NCBI GenBank assembly: GCA_022606135.1
Contig: JABYQN010000002.1
Span: 496,001-560,000, forward strand
Direction: 5' to 3'
DNA length: 64,000 bases
Source of the DNA: Fomes fomentarius
Lineage: Eukaryota; Basidiomycota; Agaricomycetes; Polyporales; Polyporaceae
Positions 10,776 through 21,435 of this stretch are shown one piece after another; position 1 is the first letter of the stretch, and each line of letters opens with the position of its first letter. Both the position numbers and the translations under genes were made by a program. A model generated the notes under the pieces. It was not told the origin of the DNA. It saw only the letters and a program-made list of their open reading frames with translations, and searched no databases.

Positions 10776-11674
10776 AGTTCGTGACTGAGATGTCATGCTA
10801 TTGCGAGTACGTACAGGTCTAACCCTGCAAGTGCTACTACACTGGTGTCTCCCACGCTGATGTCGGCTATACGTAGAAACGTAGGCAAGACAGCGCGAGC
10901 TGCATGTGACGGTCCGAACCTTCTCCCTAGGGGAGGGGGTAAGGGCGGTATGGGAGTCGACCTACCCGGCCAGTCGAATGTCGCTATGCGATGATTGGGG
11001 CTACATCACATTCCTCCCTGGGTATGAGTGAGTTTTGTGTATCGGTGCGGGAGTTCCGGTGCATTCCTTGGGGGTTTTTTTTTTGTATATTTTTTCCTTC
11101 AAAGGTTTTTAGCTCATATGCCTGTCTGTGTTATGCGGACCAAGAGTGGGAGTAGATCTGGGTCAGGAGTGTAGTTGTGAACAGGGCGTCCAAGACGTAA
11201 TCGTGGTCTCTTAGTGCATAACATATGTAGTTTAGTCATAATGATTGGCGCCTACATGTATACCTAATGTACTGGAGTGACCGGATGCACCTTTTCCTCC
11301 TCCTCCTCCTTGACTTTTGCCACCCGTTGACTAGTCAACAAGACGACATTAGTCAACGTTGACCCGCGGTCGACCCGCACAACACTGATATACGTATCCT
11401 CGCAGGCGCGATGATCGCGTTGAGGGCGTTGATGGTACGGCTGAGGGCTTCCAACTCCGCGCAAGTGCTGAGCCGAGCTCTGCCCCTTGAAGTCCCTCTA
11501 CTCTGGCGCACAATAGCCTCCATGCTCTTCACCTGTAGGACGCTTCACACCCTCCCCAGCAGAAACATCGCCCTTCTCACTGCTGCACTATTGCGTTGTT
11601 GTAAGTCATAGTCATGAACACACTTGCTACAATAACGATCAAACGTTACTACGCTTCCAGTGGTACGCCTTTCT
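10776..11674. other. Intergenic, no gene seen
   Basis: Holds a T-rich run near 11071-11096, a CTC microsatellite near 11297-11310 and the second GTTGAC/GTCAAC cluster (11325-11375). Includes the presumed 3' UTR of the VWA1 gene. Confidence 0.4.
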
Positions 11675-13003
11675 CTACTTCGCCAACAAGGCTGCCCTCA
11701 CAATCGAGTCAGCCTGCTCTTGAGTGACAGTCTGCTTCTTCAAAGACATTGCCTGTGGCTTGCCAGCCTTCGAGCCATTCTTGCGATACTCTTGCTTGAT
11801 ACGGAAGCCTTTCACCTGGAGCGGACGCGTCAATCCTCACTCCGAGCCCAACGCTGCAACTCCCGATTCACGTACCGTATGGATCTGGTCATTCGTCTGC
11901 CCGTCAATGCGCTTCGCGTTAAACCACACGTTTGCATTCCCGTCACCGGCAGGGTTGCTTTGATAGATGTCCTCGATGTCGAACTTGTTCAGCTGGACGT
12001 TCGCCCCGCCGACCTTGCTGAGGATCTGCTTGCTGATGGTATCGAAGCTGGCGTTCTGCATGGCCTGCTGGAGCACGAACTCTCGGTTCTCCATCGCCTG
12101 ACGCTGGATGTCGGCGGACTCCACCACTTGTCCAACGATAATGGTGGACAGCGTTGACTCATGCGAGAGCGCGACCATGGTCCCGCTATGTCAATTTCAT
12201 ATTTGATCAATACGGGTTGCGATGGTCATCAGTCACTTACCCAGTCTTCTTCGTGATCCCGACATAGAAGTCGTGTGCTTTCTGCAAGTGATCATATCAG
12301 TCAGACACTGGCGAAAAGCAATCACACAAGAACATACCGAATAGCTACCGCTGAGCGTGGGCTCACAAGCAATGACATGCTATACGAATAAGAATGATGA
12401 TGGCGGTGGTCACAATCAGAGCTTCGGAACGAGGACATACCAGAGTGATACCGTTGTCCGCCATGAGATCTGCCGTGCGGCAAGGATCGTTCTCTGTCGT
12501 CGCCAAAGTGAGCACCAGCAGCTTTAGAAAACGCGCCACTCACGACTCGGGCATCCATTCGGAAGCTTGTCCCCGTACTCTTTGATGCCGTGAGGGGGCG
12601 AGTCAGTGACTAGAATCACGATCTTGGTCGCCTCGTCCTTCCATGGAGCATTCAGTGCATCGTCGAGTGCATCGCACTGCGCCTCTGGTCCGTCCCCGCC
12701 ACCCTCGGCCTTCAAGGCAGTGAGGTCGCTCCTGAGTGTGCCGACGTCAGACCGGAACCCATACGACTTGCTCACGAAGCCATAATCAGCGGTGTTTCCC
12801 TGGTAGTCGGGCTGGGGATGGTCTCGGAAAGCGATGAGCCCAACACGGATATCACTAGGGTCCCAATTCCCCGACGTGGCAATGTCGGCGCAAATCGTGT
12901 CGATGCGGTCGCGCGCCTGGTCTATGTACCTCTGCATGCTCGAGGTCGCGTCGAGCACGAACATGATATCGCTGCGAATTGGGAACCGGGACTCTGTCAG
13001 CAT
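11675..13003 (-). CDS. VWA-domain protein 1
   Basis: The frame opens at 13003 (MLTESRFPIRSDIMFVLD) and reads through six introns to a TAG at 11675-11677. The VWA fold starts at once, with the MIDAS-like DATSS in place of DxSxS, then GLIAFRDHP, GGGDGPEAQCDALDDAL and IVILVTDSPPHG. After the VWA part come NDPCRTADLMADNGITL and KAHDFYVGITKKTG, then a C-terminal domain with NREFVLQQAM and VNVWFNAKRID-like residues, ending IVRAALLAK. The paralog VWA3 has an extra N-terminal domain that is absent here. The start lies only 48 nt after the DyP stop codon on the same strand. VWA domains bind protein partners through a metal ion; the partner is unknown. All splice junctions keep frame, so the gene looks intact. 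Confidence 0.8.
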
Positions 13004-13051
13004 GGATGCTATAATACGGTATCAGCCTGAGTGCCGCGATTGGTGGGAAGC

Positions 13052-15210
13052 TCACAGGGCAGACTGAGACGATTTTCCATCCGTCGCCCACGTCTTCAAT
13101 GTCTTGAGCGACGGCACGAAGAAATACTCGCCACCACGGGATGTGACGAAGAAGCCCTGCGGGACTCCGGGCGGGTCCACGGCACCTTGCTTAGTTACGT
13201 TTGCAAAGCCAACGACAGAGATGTCTTCGCCTGTCGTGTTCGACTTCATCCTCCAGTTCACCTGCTCGCCCGTCCTTGGGAGTGGTCTGGGTTTCGAGGA
13301 CTCGGCCTGCTTTGTGAACTCGACCTCCGTAGGGGCTGATGCAGAAGCTTGAGGAGGAGGGCCGCCGATTATCGGGTCCTGGCCTGTATTACGATTCAGC
13401 ATTTTACTTGCATGTTGACGAGAACAGGCCTTTCACGTACCGTGGTAAGAGTCAAAGGGCCGTAAAGAGGTCGTAGGGAAGAAGTCGTTGTTTGCATAAG
13501 AGATCGTCTGCCTCACGAATCCTTGCTCAAGACTCGACTGGTACGCCACGAAAAGGAGACCACGTTGTTCCTTCGATTCTTTCGCCCGCCTTTCTTCGGC
13601 GGTGACCTTAGAGAGCCCGTGAGTCACAGAACATCAAAGGTTCAACTGAAGGCCTGACCTCGATCCCATATGGCAGGCCAGCACGGACGATCATCCCCGA
13701 TTCCAGGTATCGCTTTTGGATGTACGGGTCTAGGTTACGTGGTGCAGTCTTCCGTGTGTGCGCGGTGAAGGGGCAGTAGAGGTTGGTCAGTGCGCTTGGA
13801 GAGACCTTGGGATTGTCGCGGATGAGGTAGTCGAAGTCGTTGTTCCGGACCGGGTCCAGTGCTAGCTTAGGATCGTCACGCACCGGACAGAGCTGCAAAG
13901 GAGCACCCTACTCGAGATTTGCTTAGGTGTGTCCACAGAAAGAGACGGCGGGCATTCGGACACTTACAGACTTCCAGCGCCCTATCATCCGCGCTCCCCA
14001 GAGCTCCGCGCCCTCTTCATCAGTCAAGTTGTCCTTTGCGCCGTTGAGAGAGAACTCCCTCCAGCGTTTGCCGTTTGTGGCGAGATAGTCATCAAACCCA
14101 AGAACATCTTGTTCGAGCTTGCGGAACACCATTATCGTCCCGTCCTTCGCTCATGCAGGTCGCTTAACGGTCGAGTTAGGGTCGTCCACGACAGGGTCGC
14201 CCTTGTACCCACAAATGATCACCCCAGGATCCACCTCCATCTGGCCAGGCCGCGGTACAGCAAGGTTCCTTTCGAACAGGCATCAGCTACATGACATATA
14301 TCGTGATGAGTCTCCGGGTCACTCACCGCAGAGCGGGCTGGGATATGCCGTCCTCGTATCCGAAGTGTTCATGCCCTGCCAATTGTCCAGGACGTGCTAT
14401 GCCCTCTAACGTCTGCATAACAGTGATAGAGCTTCCGAAGAGAGCTACAACGTCCTGGGACGCGCTCACGCAGGTGTCCAGATCTGTGGCTCGTAGCGTG
14501 AGATTTCGCCAGCAGCGCTAACTCGTTAACTCACCGCTCCCTGCGATAGAGAATACGCCGTGTACTGACCCGGTGTCCTTTTTCGCTGAACCGTTTACGG
14601 GATCCGGGTTAGGCTTGTCGAATACTGCATCCCATTGTGCTTGGTCGCCGAGATAGTCTTTGTTGTCTCGCATGGCATATCGATCGAAGCGAACGTCGCC
14701 AGTGGCTTCGCTCTCGCCCATGTAGTTCATACCCATACGACTGAACGCGATCTGGGTCAGTGCCTTAGAGATGAGGCCGATGCGCCTGCCTTGAGCATTG
14801 AGTTTGGCGGCGCCGATCTCGTGCAGGAAGTTGATCACATCCTGCGATGACGACGGTCGGAATGTTTTGAGCGTAGCCTTGAAGTCTTTGACGTTCGCAA
14901 TCCGGAAGAAGACGAAGTTTTCTGCTTTCTGTAGAAAAACGACTTGTGCACTAAGCATCGGGCCAGGTCTCAGGAAAGGACAACATACCTTCGGAAAGAG
15001 GTATATGATATCACCCTGCACGTTGTTGAGATCAGGCAGGTCTTCTACCTGAGGACCGAGAGCAGTTTCGGTGCTGAAGCGCTGCTGATTATCCAGAGAC
15101 CGGAGAACCTTGAATGCAGGGCGTCCTTGCAGAGGAGCAGAAGCGGGGATGAGGGGGATAATTGAGCGGCGTGACAGAGCCTGCAAATTTCGTTGGTCGA
15201 GGTCAGTCAT
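13052..15210 (-). pseudogene. DyP-type peroxidase with one in-frame nonsense codon
   Basis: DyP peroxidases are haem enzymes that oxidise dyes and phenolics with H2O2. Family landmarks occur in order: LPDLNNVQGDIIYLFPK, the GxxDG motif as GYEDGISQP with the catalytic Asp, PGQMEVDPGVIICGYKGD, GARMIGRWKSGAP, CPFTAHTRKTAPR with the proximal haem His, QRGLLFVAYQ with the distal Arg, and the C-terminal FFVTSRGGEYFFVPSLKTLK. Eight exons join in frame. The only lesion is TGA at 14151-14153 where the family has Trp (KRPA-stop-AKDGT), a single G-to-A change. It cuts the protein after the GxxDG region and before the His, so it should be inactive unless read through. No secretion signal is seen at MTDLDQRNLQALSRR, unlike many fungal DyPs. 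Confidence 0.88.
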
Positions 15211-16175
15211 CGTGACATACGTACGGTGTAGGTCCTATAGCTTGGAGCTTGATATGAGTAATGCAGCGATAGTGCGGATCAGTAGTACATGCTCCTACTA
15301 CAGTGGATATCGATGTAGATATATGATATAGACAGTGTTGATAGTGCTTGGGGCAGGAACTCCAACTGCCACACTGGAATGTTACGTCCAGAGTGCCCTC
15401 AGACAGTGTACTGCCAAGAAGCATGTCATATTTACACATGCCCCCATTCTTCCCTTCATGATGCAAGAATATGATGTGCGTGAGAGCCTCTGGCCATATT
15501 CCCGGTGAATTCTGATTGTGCTTACCGCCAACGTGATCAGAACCTATCACGATAGTATTGACATCCGAATACCACTCGCCCATTCCTCCCTTCAAGATGT
15601 GTGCAGTTCGCTAGATTGAAAGCGCAAACGCTGTCATTCTTGAAAGATCTCATGACGAGCAAGATGTCAGCTGAGGCTTTGGACGGGCAACTATGCAGGC
15701 ACGAGGAGAACCTGTGGCGGGCTGCGTTAATGCATGACCATCTGCGTTGAACGTTGAACCGTTCCAGTTTCGGTATGCGCTTTTGGACTTGACGCACCAG
15801 TAACTGGGGCCGGCCGAGCCGGCGAGACCGGCCCACAGTCCAGCCAAGCAGCGTGCCTTCTAAGTTCTCTCCCACCTGTCTCAGCCTGAGCTAATAGCCT
15901 ATCGATATGTATTCAACGAGTCTCGCACTCCGGTTCGCTTTGCCTCCAAGTACACTATTCTTGCAACTCGAAGTCACGTCCATCCCTAGCGAAGAATTGC
16001 TGCCACCAGCCCAACCGGGTTTCCGACGTCCGCAGAATGAGTGAGCAAACGAAGGTGGACCAAGTATATCCTAGTATATCTAACTGTGCTACCACTGTCA
16101 AGCGCTATAGTACAGTCAATCGCTAGCTACAACCTCGGAAGACACACTTGCGGAACCCTCCATCATGAAGTTACA
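15211..16175. other. Intergenic between DyP and amine oxidase
   Basis: No supported gene. Minus-strand open frames at 15203-15595 and 15537-15875 show some coding-like stretches (such as SYWCVKSKSAYRNWNG) but no recognisable family and no consistent splicing. It could be a relic, or the promoter of the DyP plus the 3' UTR of the oxidase. Confidence 0.35.
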
Positions 16176-18339
16176 TCACTTGTCTACAAGCTCCGGGTGC
16201 GTTACCGCAATAGCCTTCATCAGCAGACTTCCCTGCAAGAGGTTCCCCAAATCCACGCGCTCCGTCGGAAGATCCGTGCTGCGCTTAGAGCGCCTGGACT
16301 CGGAGGGCATTGTTGCAAAGATGGGCTGCGCATCACGAGGAAGAGCCTTCGAACCTCTCTCGAAGAACTCGGCGTTTACACCCCAGTTCTGGAAGAATCG
16401 CTCCCGGTAATCGCTGAACGCCTCATCGAGGGTGACCAACTCGAACACCGACCGCCAGGCGCTGGTGAGTGCTCCCTCCACCCATGCATGACGGACACTG
16501 ATAGCTTCGCCTGCAAAGTGCAAGCGGCCGCTGGCGGCGGGCGTGTTCAGACTATTGAAGACGTTAGCGAACTTGCCTGGGCCGAAGAACGCAAAAGCAC
16601 CTGTGCGTGTGGTCAGCGGCAGGATCAGAACAGCGGGCCACTTGCATCTCACATACCCATTGTGTATGGGTCCCGAGACCAATTCCACGCAAACGTATCG
16701 ATGAGTTGGCCTTGCAGGAAGTCGACAGTGACGTTATGGATGCTTGCGAGCTCGCGGAGCACAAGCTCGACTAAGATCTGGTCCCCATTCCCAATCAGTG
16801 TTCCCAGCCGCTCCGCGTCCTCCGTCCAGCAATAGCTGGCGATCAGCGTGGTCGTCTTGCCCGCCTTCACGTCTCCGAACGACGGGTAGACGACGGTCTT
16901 GAGCGGGGTGTCCGTGTAACTCTGACCCCCGATAATGTTCAGTGGCCTGCCGTCCTTGTCCAACCCCGTCGTCCACCAGGCTGTGCGGAACTGCATGCCA
17001 ATTTTGATTGACGGTCCATAGTTGAGCTGGCGCAGCGCGCCAGACTGCATCGGGGTGAGTCCAGCCTTAGTGAGGTCGATAGTGCGCATGACGGGGAGGG
17101 GAATGCTGCTGATAACGTGGCAGAACCGCTGGCGGTCGACTCCGTCCGTGACAACTTCGATGGCGGTCTGGTCGTTAGCAAGGCCGATCCCCGTCACACG
17201 CCTGTTCAAGACAATGGCATCCCTCTTCCGGCTGCGGATGTACTTGGCCATACAGTCCGCAATCTGGTAGGCACCGCCACTAAATAGACGTGTTAGAAGC
17301 TGACCAGGCCGAATGGTTGATAGAAACGCACTCAATGCACCACCAGCGTGTGGCCTCCATTGGGTTCGTAGACGGGGACCATCCGAACGCGACGGCCTCC
17401 AAGACAGTCTCCGACAGGGCGCGATCGTACCAGCCCGTAGACTTGTCAAACGTCTCCACCCAGTTGATGACGTCGGAAGGAAGTGGCGCGTTGGGTAGGT
17501 TCAACTTCGCGCTAGGACGATACACGAGCGACATGTACGCGCGAGTAGAGTATTGATCGTACTTCTTCAGGTTCTCCCAGCCCGTATTGGTGCCGTTGTC
17601 GAAGTCCTTAAGCAAATCAATTGCGAAGGGCTCAATGACGTCGTCGGCGATAGCCTTCGCGCCTGCCCGAAGATAGGGCTGAGGGTCGGTGTCCAGGATA
17701 ACGGCCGCACTTTGGAAGGGGTCGCCCGCAGGGATGGCGTTCTGCTTCACAGTCACGCCATTGTGCGACATGAGCGTGTCGTTGTTTGCGGCGCCACGGA
17801 AGTAGTACGGCTTCAATTTCGCTTCGAGGTCGATGCCAGAGGTGTTGAGGGGAGAGTAGCGGAAGAGATGGAAGACGCGACGCATGGCGGGGATATCGGG
17901 GAAGCGCATCGCACCGACATCGAAGTAGTTGAAGGGGCCCCGGTTGAGTTGGGGAACTTGTGAGTGTAAAGCCTGCCGCCTACTCTGTCGCGGGCCTCAA
18001 TGATCTTGTACGGAATGCCAAGGTCATCAAGGATGAGAGCGGCATACAGACCACTGGCACCTATGAACGGAATGCAGGCTCTTGTTAGTTGAGCGACTCC
18101 TTAGATCACTTGAAATAAGTAAGTGTACCTGCACCCAGGATGCCAACAGGCTCTGCAGGAAGGGCCGACTGGGACGAGGCACTGAGACCGGTAGACCTAG
18201 CTGAAGGGCGGGCGGACAAACTTCTGAACCGGGGGATGGAGTCGGTAGGTGGAATGGCTGGCTGCTTTTCGAGGAGGCTAGAGAGCAATTCGCAGCCATG
18301 GATGGCAAAGATGTCGTTTCCGAAGGTCGCGAACGGCAT
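16176..18339 (-). CDS. Flavin amine oxidase (L-amino-acid oxidase-like), one frame break
   Basis: FAD-dependent oxidase that would oxidatively deaminate amino acids or amines, releasing NH3 and H2O2. Exon 1 (18129-18339) ends in VGILGAG and joins exon 2 to give the Rossmann motif GILGAGASGLYAALILDDLG with the downstream IEARDRVGGRLYTHKF. Later come NYFDVGAMRFPDIPAMRR, WWCIDGGAYQIADCMAKYI, FAFFGPGKFANVFNS and the C-terminal FAD motif GRLHFAGEAISVRHAWVEGA, ending HPELVDK. One break exists: between HKFPN and GPFNYFDVGA the frame shifts in a run of four G (17938-17941 on the + strand), where one more base would restore it. No intron fits there. This is either a sequence error or a mutation. No signal peptide is evident. 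It shares strand and neighbourhood with the peroxidase. Confidence 0.85.
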
Positions 18340-18679
18340 AGCGTGTATACAGCAATGTATAGGCGATGTTCAGAGGGTCTCTGCATATGCTATGTAGCAC
18401 TACAGTGATATAGTACCCCAGTTTACACCGTCACGGTCTACCTCGGCGCCTCCCGTCTCCCCGGTCTTATTGCAGCCCCGGTCTGAGCGGTCATCAGCGG
18501 TGAATACTGCAGATCTCCCAAACCAATAATTTCCCATCCATCAAGCCCACAAGAAGCTAGGTTAGTTTGCTATCCTTCCGCTTCCATGCTTGCTGCTTCG
18601 TTGCCCACTCTTGAGTGTTCAGTTCGCTTTATGCCCTACACGTGTCCGGCCTGTCACTCCGATTCTGGGCACACTATGC
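18340..18679. other. Intergenic, divergent region
   Basis: Lies between the start of the amine oxidase (minus) and the VWA2 relic (plus). No gene or clear promoter element seen. Confidence 0.4.
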
Positions 18680-20668
18680 ATGATGACCAAGAAACGGTAT
18701 CTATCGCATCAAGGTCTTGAACCAGAATTTGTACCTCGAGGCCATTCCTCAGGCAGAGACGAGCGCATCTACGCCCTAGACCCGTCTCGCTGAAAGGTTT
18801 AAGGACAGCAACAAGCAGAAGCAATTATACTATCATCTGCTTATAGGTCGACGCGTGCTTTTTTCCATAGTGGGTTCTTTTCAAAGTGCCCAATATCACT
18901 GACCAGTGGTCAATTGAAAGCAACGAGGACCGAGCAGGCCTTATTTTGAAGAAAACGTCCGAGACGTATCGTGGCCACGGATTTCCCTACCATGGCGGGA
19001 GCCATATTACTTGACAGATCGTCGAGTATGGTGGCCAGTACTCAAAGTACGCAATAGGTCGTGGTATGGTCTAGTGTAGCTGAGAGAAAAGCAGAGAGTC
19101 ATGGTAGAGTCAGCGCGCCCATCAATGGGTCGGACGTCTTTGATTTCCAGTATAGAAACCAACGAGATGATGCTGTAAGCCGAACACTCGTTTGCACGTA
19201 TACACTTCGCTCACCTGCCTCAAATTTCAGGTACATTTCTAGGCTCCTTTGCCACAGGTAAGCGCGTTCAAGGCCCCATGACATCCCCCTCACTGATCAG
19301 CTTCTCGCGTAGTCCCAGGCTCCGTTACAGTGCTAGACGTCCGAGCTCCTCAGTGGTGGAGGAGCTCACCACACTAAGATGTAGATGTTTTCTTCTAACC
19401 CTCCGCCTGCCGTTAATCTCCTATTGTTTGTCCAAGACGCGACCGGAAGTCAGCAGCCATACATCGACGCGGCTCGCGATCAAATCGCGCAGATCGCGGT
19501 CAACCTCCGGAAGGAAGGAGACTTTGCCAACACCGACGACTTGCGCTTTGTACTCATCGCCCTCCGCGATCACGCGGGCCAGGACTCGGCGTTCGTCACG
19601 CAGTCCTTTGGTTTCACATCGAACATGACGACGCATGTGAGGTAGTGTATCTTATCACCGACTCGCCGCCGCATGGAGTGGAGCCTGCAGGAAGCCTCTA
19701 CGACCGTTAGTCCAACGGTTCGTGAGTCTGCTCCCTCGACTAGCTTGAGTGCGTTACGTTCCCGGATCCTGACTGGCTCGTTCTAACTCAGAGGTTGATC
19801 TCATGCGGATCGTAGAGCTCATGAAAGACCGTGAATTATTCTGGTAAGCTAGGACCTCGCCCCAAAATGGGACGTTGTCTTACGTGCTCCCCCAGAATGT
19901 CATCCCATGCGAACCGACCCTGAGCGGGAATTATACTGTGAGTGACGTTCAATGCAACATGGCCTCGGAGTATCAACCTCACGCCGCCTGACCCAACAGG
20001 AAGCTCACAACTTCTACAAGGGTTTGAAGACTGGGTACATCCAGTGTACCATCTCGCTGTTACGTCCTCTGAGATGTCCCAGAGGGAACTTTGTCCCTCT
20101 CGGAGATGCCCAGCCCCTCCATACGATTGTTACTGGATGTGCGCTGAAAGTGCTGGACACCGCAACCCTCTGCGCCCGGTACCAATACATTGTTCAGCAC
20201 CAGGCGTTCGCACAGAAGAGGTCCGTAGATTCCATTGCAGCCAATTTTCACGCCCGTCTCTCAGCGGAAGGCGTTCACCACCACCATGAGTCAGCTCAGA
20301 GCATCTACCAGCACAATGAGCAAGGAAACAGGAACGTGGAGATCTGGGCTCATGCGAAGACTCTACATGAGGCGAAACAGCTGATCGGAACGGTATGAAA
20401 GAGGCATGCTGCTCTCAAAAATTGATATACAATAGCTCACATGGTCCTCAGGAGGACGGCAAGCGCATTGCGACAGCTCACTCGAACAATGGCATCTTCG
20501 CTGTCACTGCTTCTGGGAAGGCCCCCATTACTCGTGATGATGTACCATTTCATTTTTTTCTGGTGCCCATCATGATGCACTGGTCCAATCCGATTGCTGA
20601 TACATTTGGCATATTCGTAGGTCAATCAAATCGTTGCCAAAGCACTTCTTGTCGGACAGTCGAAGTAG
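18680..20668 (+). pseudogene. VWA-domain paralog 2, decayed
   Basis: Tandem relative of VWA3 in the same orientation. The N-terminal domain is recognisable near 18695 (GIYRIKVLNQNLYLEAIP), but an extra base precedes it, and TAG stands where VWA3 has the Trp of STPW. Further stops follow in the TYRGHGFPYHGG region (about 18960-19010). The VWA part (19385-19640) reads LLLFVQDATGSQQPYIDAA up to FVTQSFGF, then loses about 45 codons and resumes at LITDSPPHGVEP. The C-terminus survives (KVLDTATLCARYQYIVQHQ..., IWAHAKTLHEAKQLIGT) and ends VNQIVAKALLVGQSK at 20668. Multiple independent lesions mark it as a true pseudogene. Confidence 0.82.
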
Positions 20669-21435
20669 TAGGCACCAGGATATTCGGTGATCATGTACTT
20701 ATCATCCTCCCTCTCAGCTCAAACTCAAATCCATTCATCATACACAATCATGAACTGATTGCTGCAGATGGCCACAGACACACTGTCACGCTTCCCTTTT
20801 TCTGTGCTTCTGACTGTCTCCGCCTCACAACGTGCCTCTAACCTTGTGCCTCGCCGATACCGCACAATTCAAACTGGCACAATTTCGATTGAGACCCTTG
20901 TTGTTGTATACAGTCCTCCGAGTCGGTTCTTATCAATTGCTTCCATGATCATGTCTCTCTAGCTTCTACATCACCCTGACGCCTCCCTCCACCACATGTA
21001 GCATCTCAATCAATTACGTCTTTATCATGCCTGGTATACTGAGTTGAAGTTTCTCGAGACCCGTCCGGCCCATCCCAACCACCGTAGAAATGATTGGCCC
21101 CGTGTCAGGCATTGGTTCCATGCTTTCACTCGCTTTGTGCCGGTACGGGCTCCGAGTGATTTAATATCCCTATACTGTGCCTGATGGTTGTAAGCTAGCC
21201 GCTTCAAGAACCGGGTGACCACGCCCATGCATGGCTGAGCTTCCCTGCATGTGCTTAACCAGGCGCCCGTCACTGATGTAGGGTCACTCCCCCCAGTTTC
21301 TTTCACGTCAGAAGAGCCCGGAGAGATCACATTCCGGACATGCTTGTGGAGACGAGCCGATACATGTAAGCTCTCAACTGCCGCAATGCAATCCTCATCT
21401 CTCGTGAAGTTTGGCACGTCCTGCAAGTCCTCAAG
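20669..21435. other. Intergenic between VWA2 relic and VWA3
   Basis: Pyrimidine-rich stretch, presumed promoter of VWA3. Minus-strand open frames here are antisense shadows without domain signal. Confidence 0.4.

Noticed and set aside
12994..13054. A DyP-VWA fusion protein made by splicing the intron-like spacer
   Set aside because: The junction places the VWA part out of frame, so the sequence as written does not encode a fusion. It is kept only as a hypothesis.
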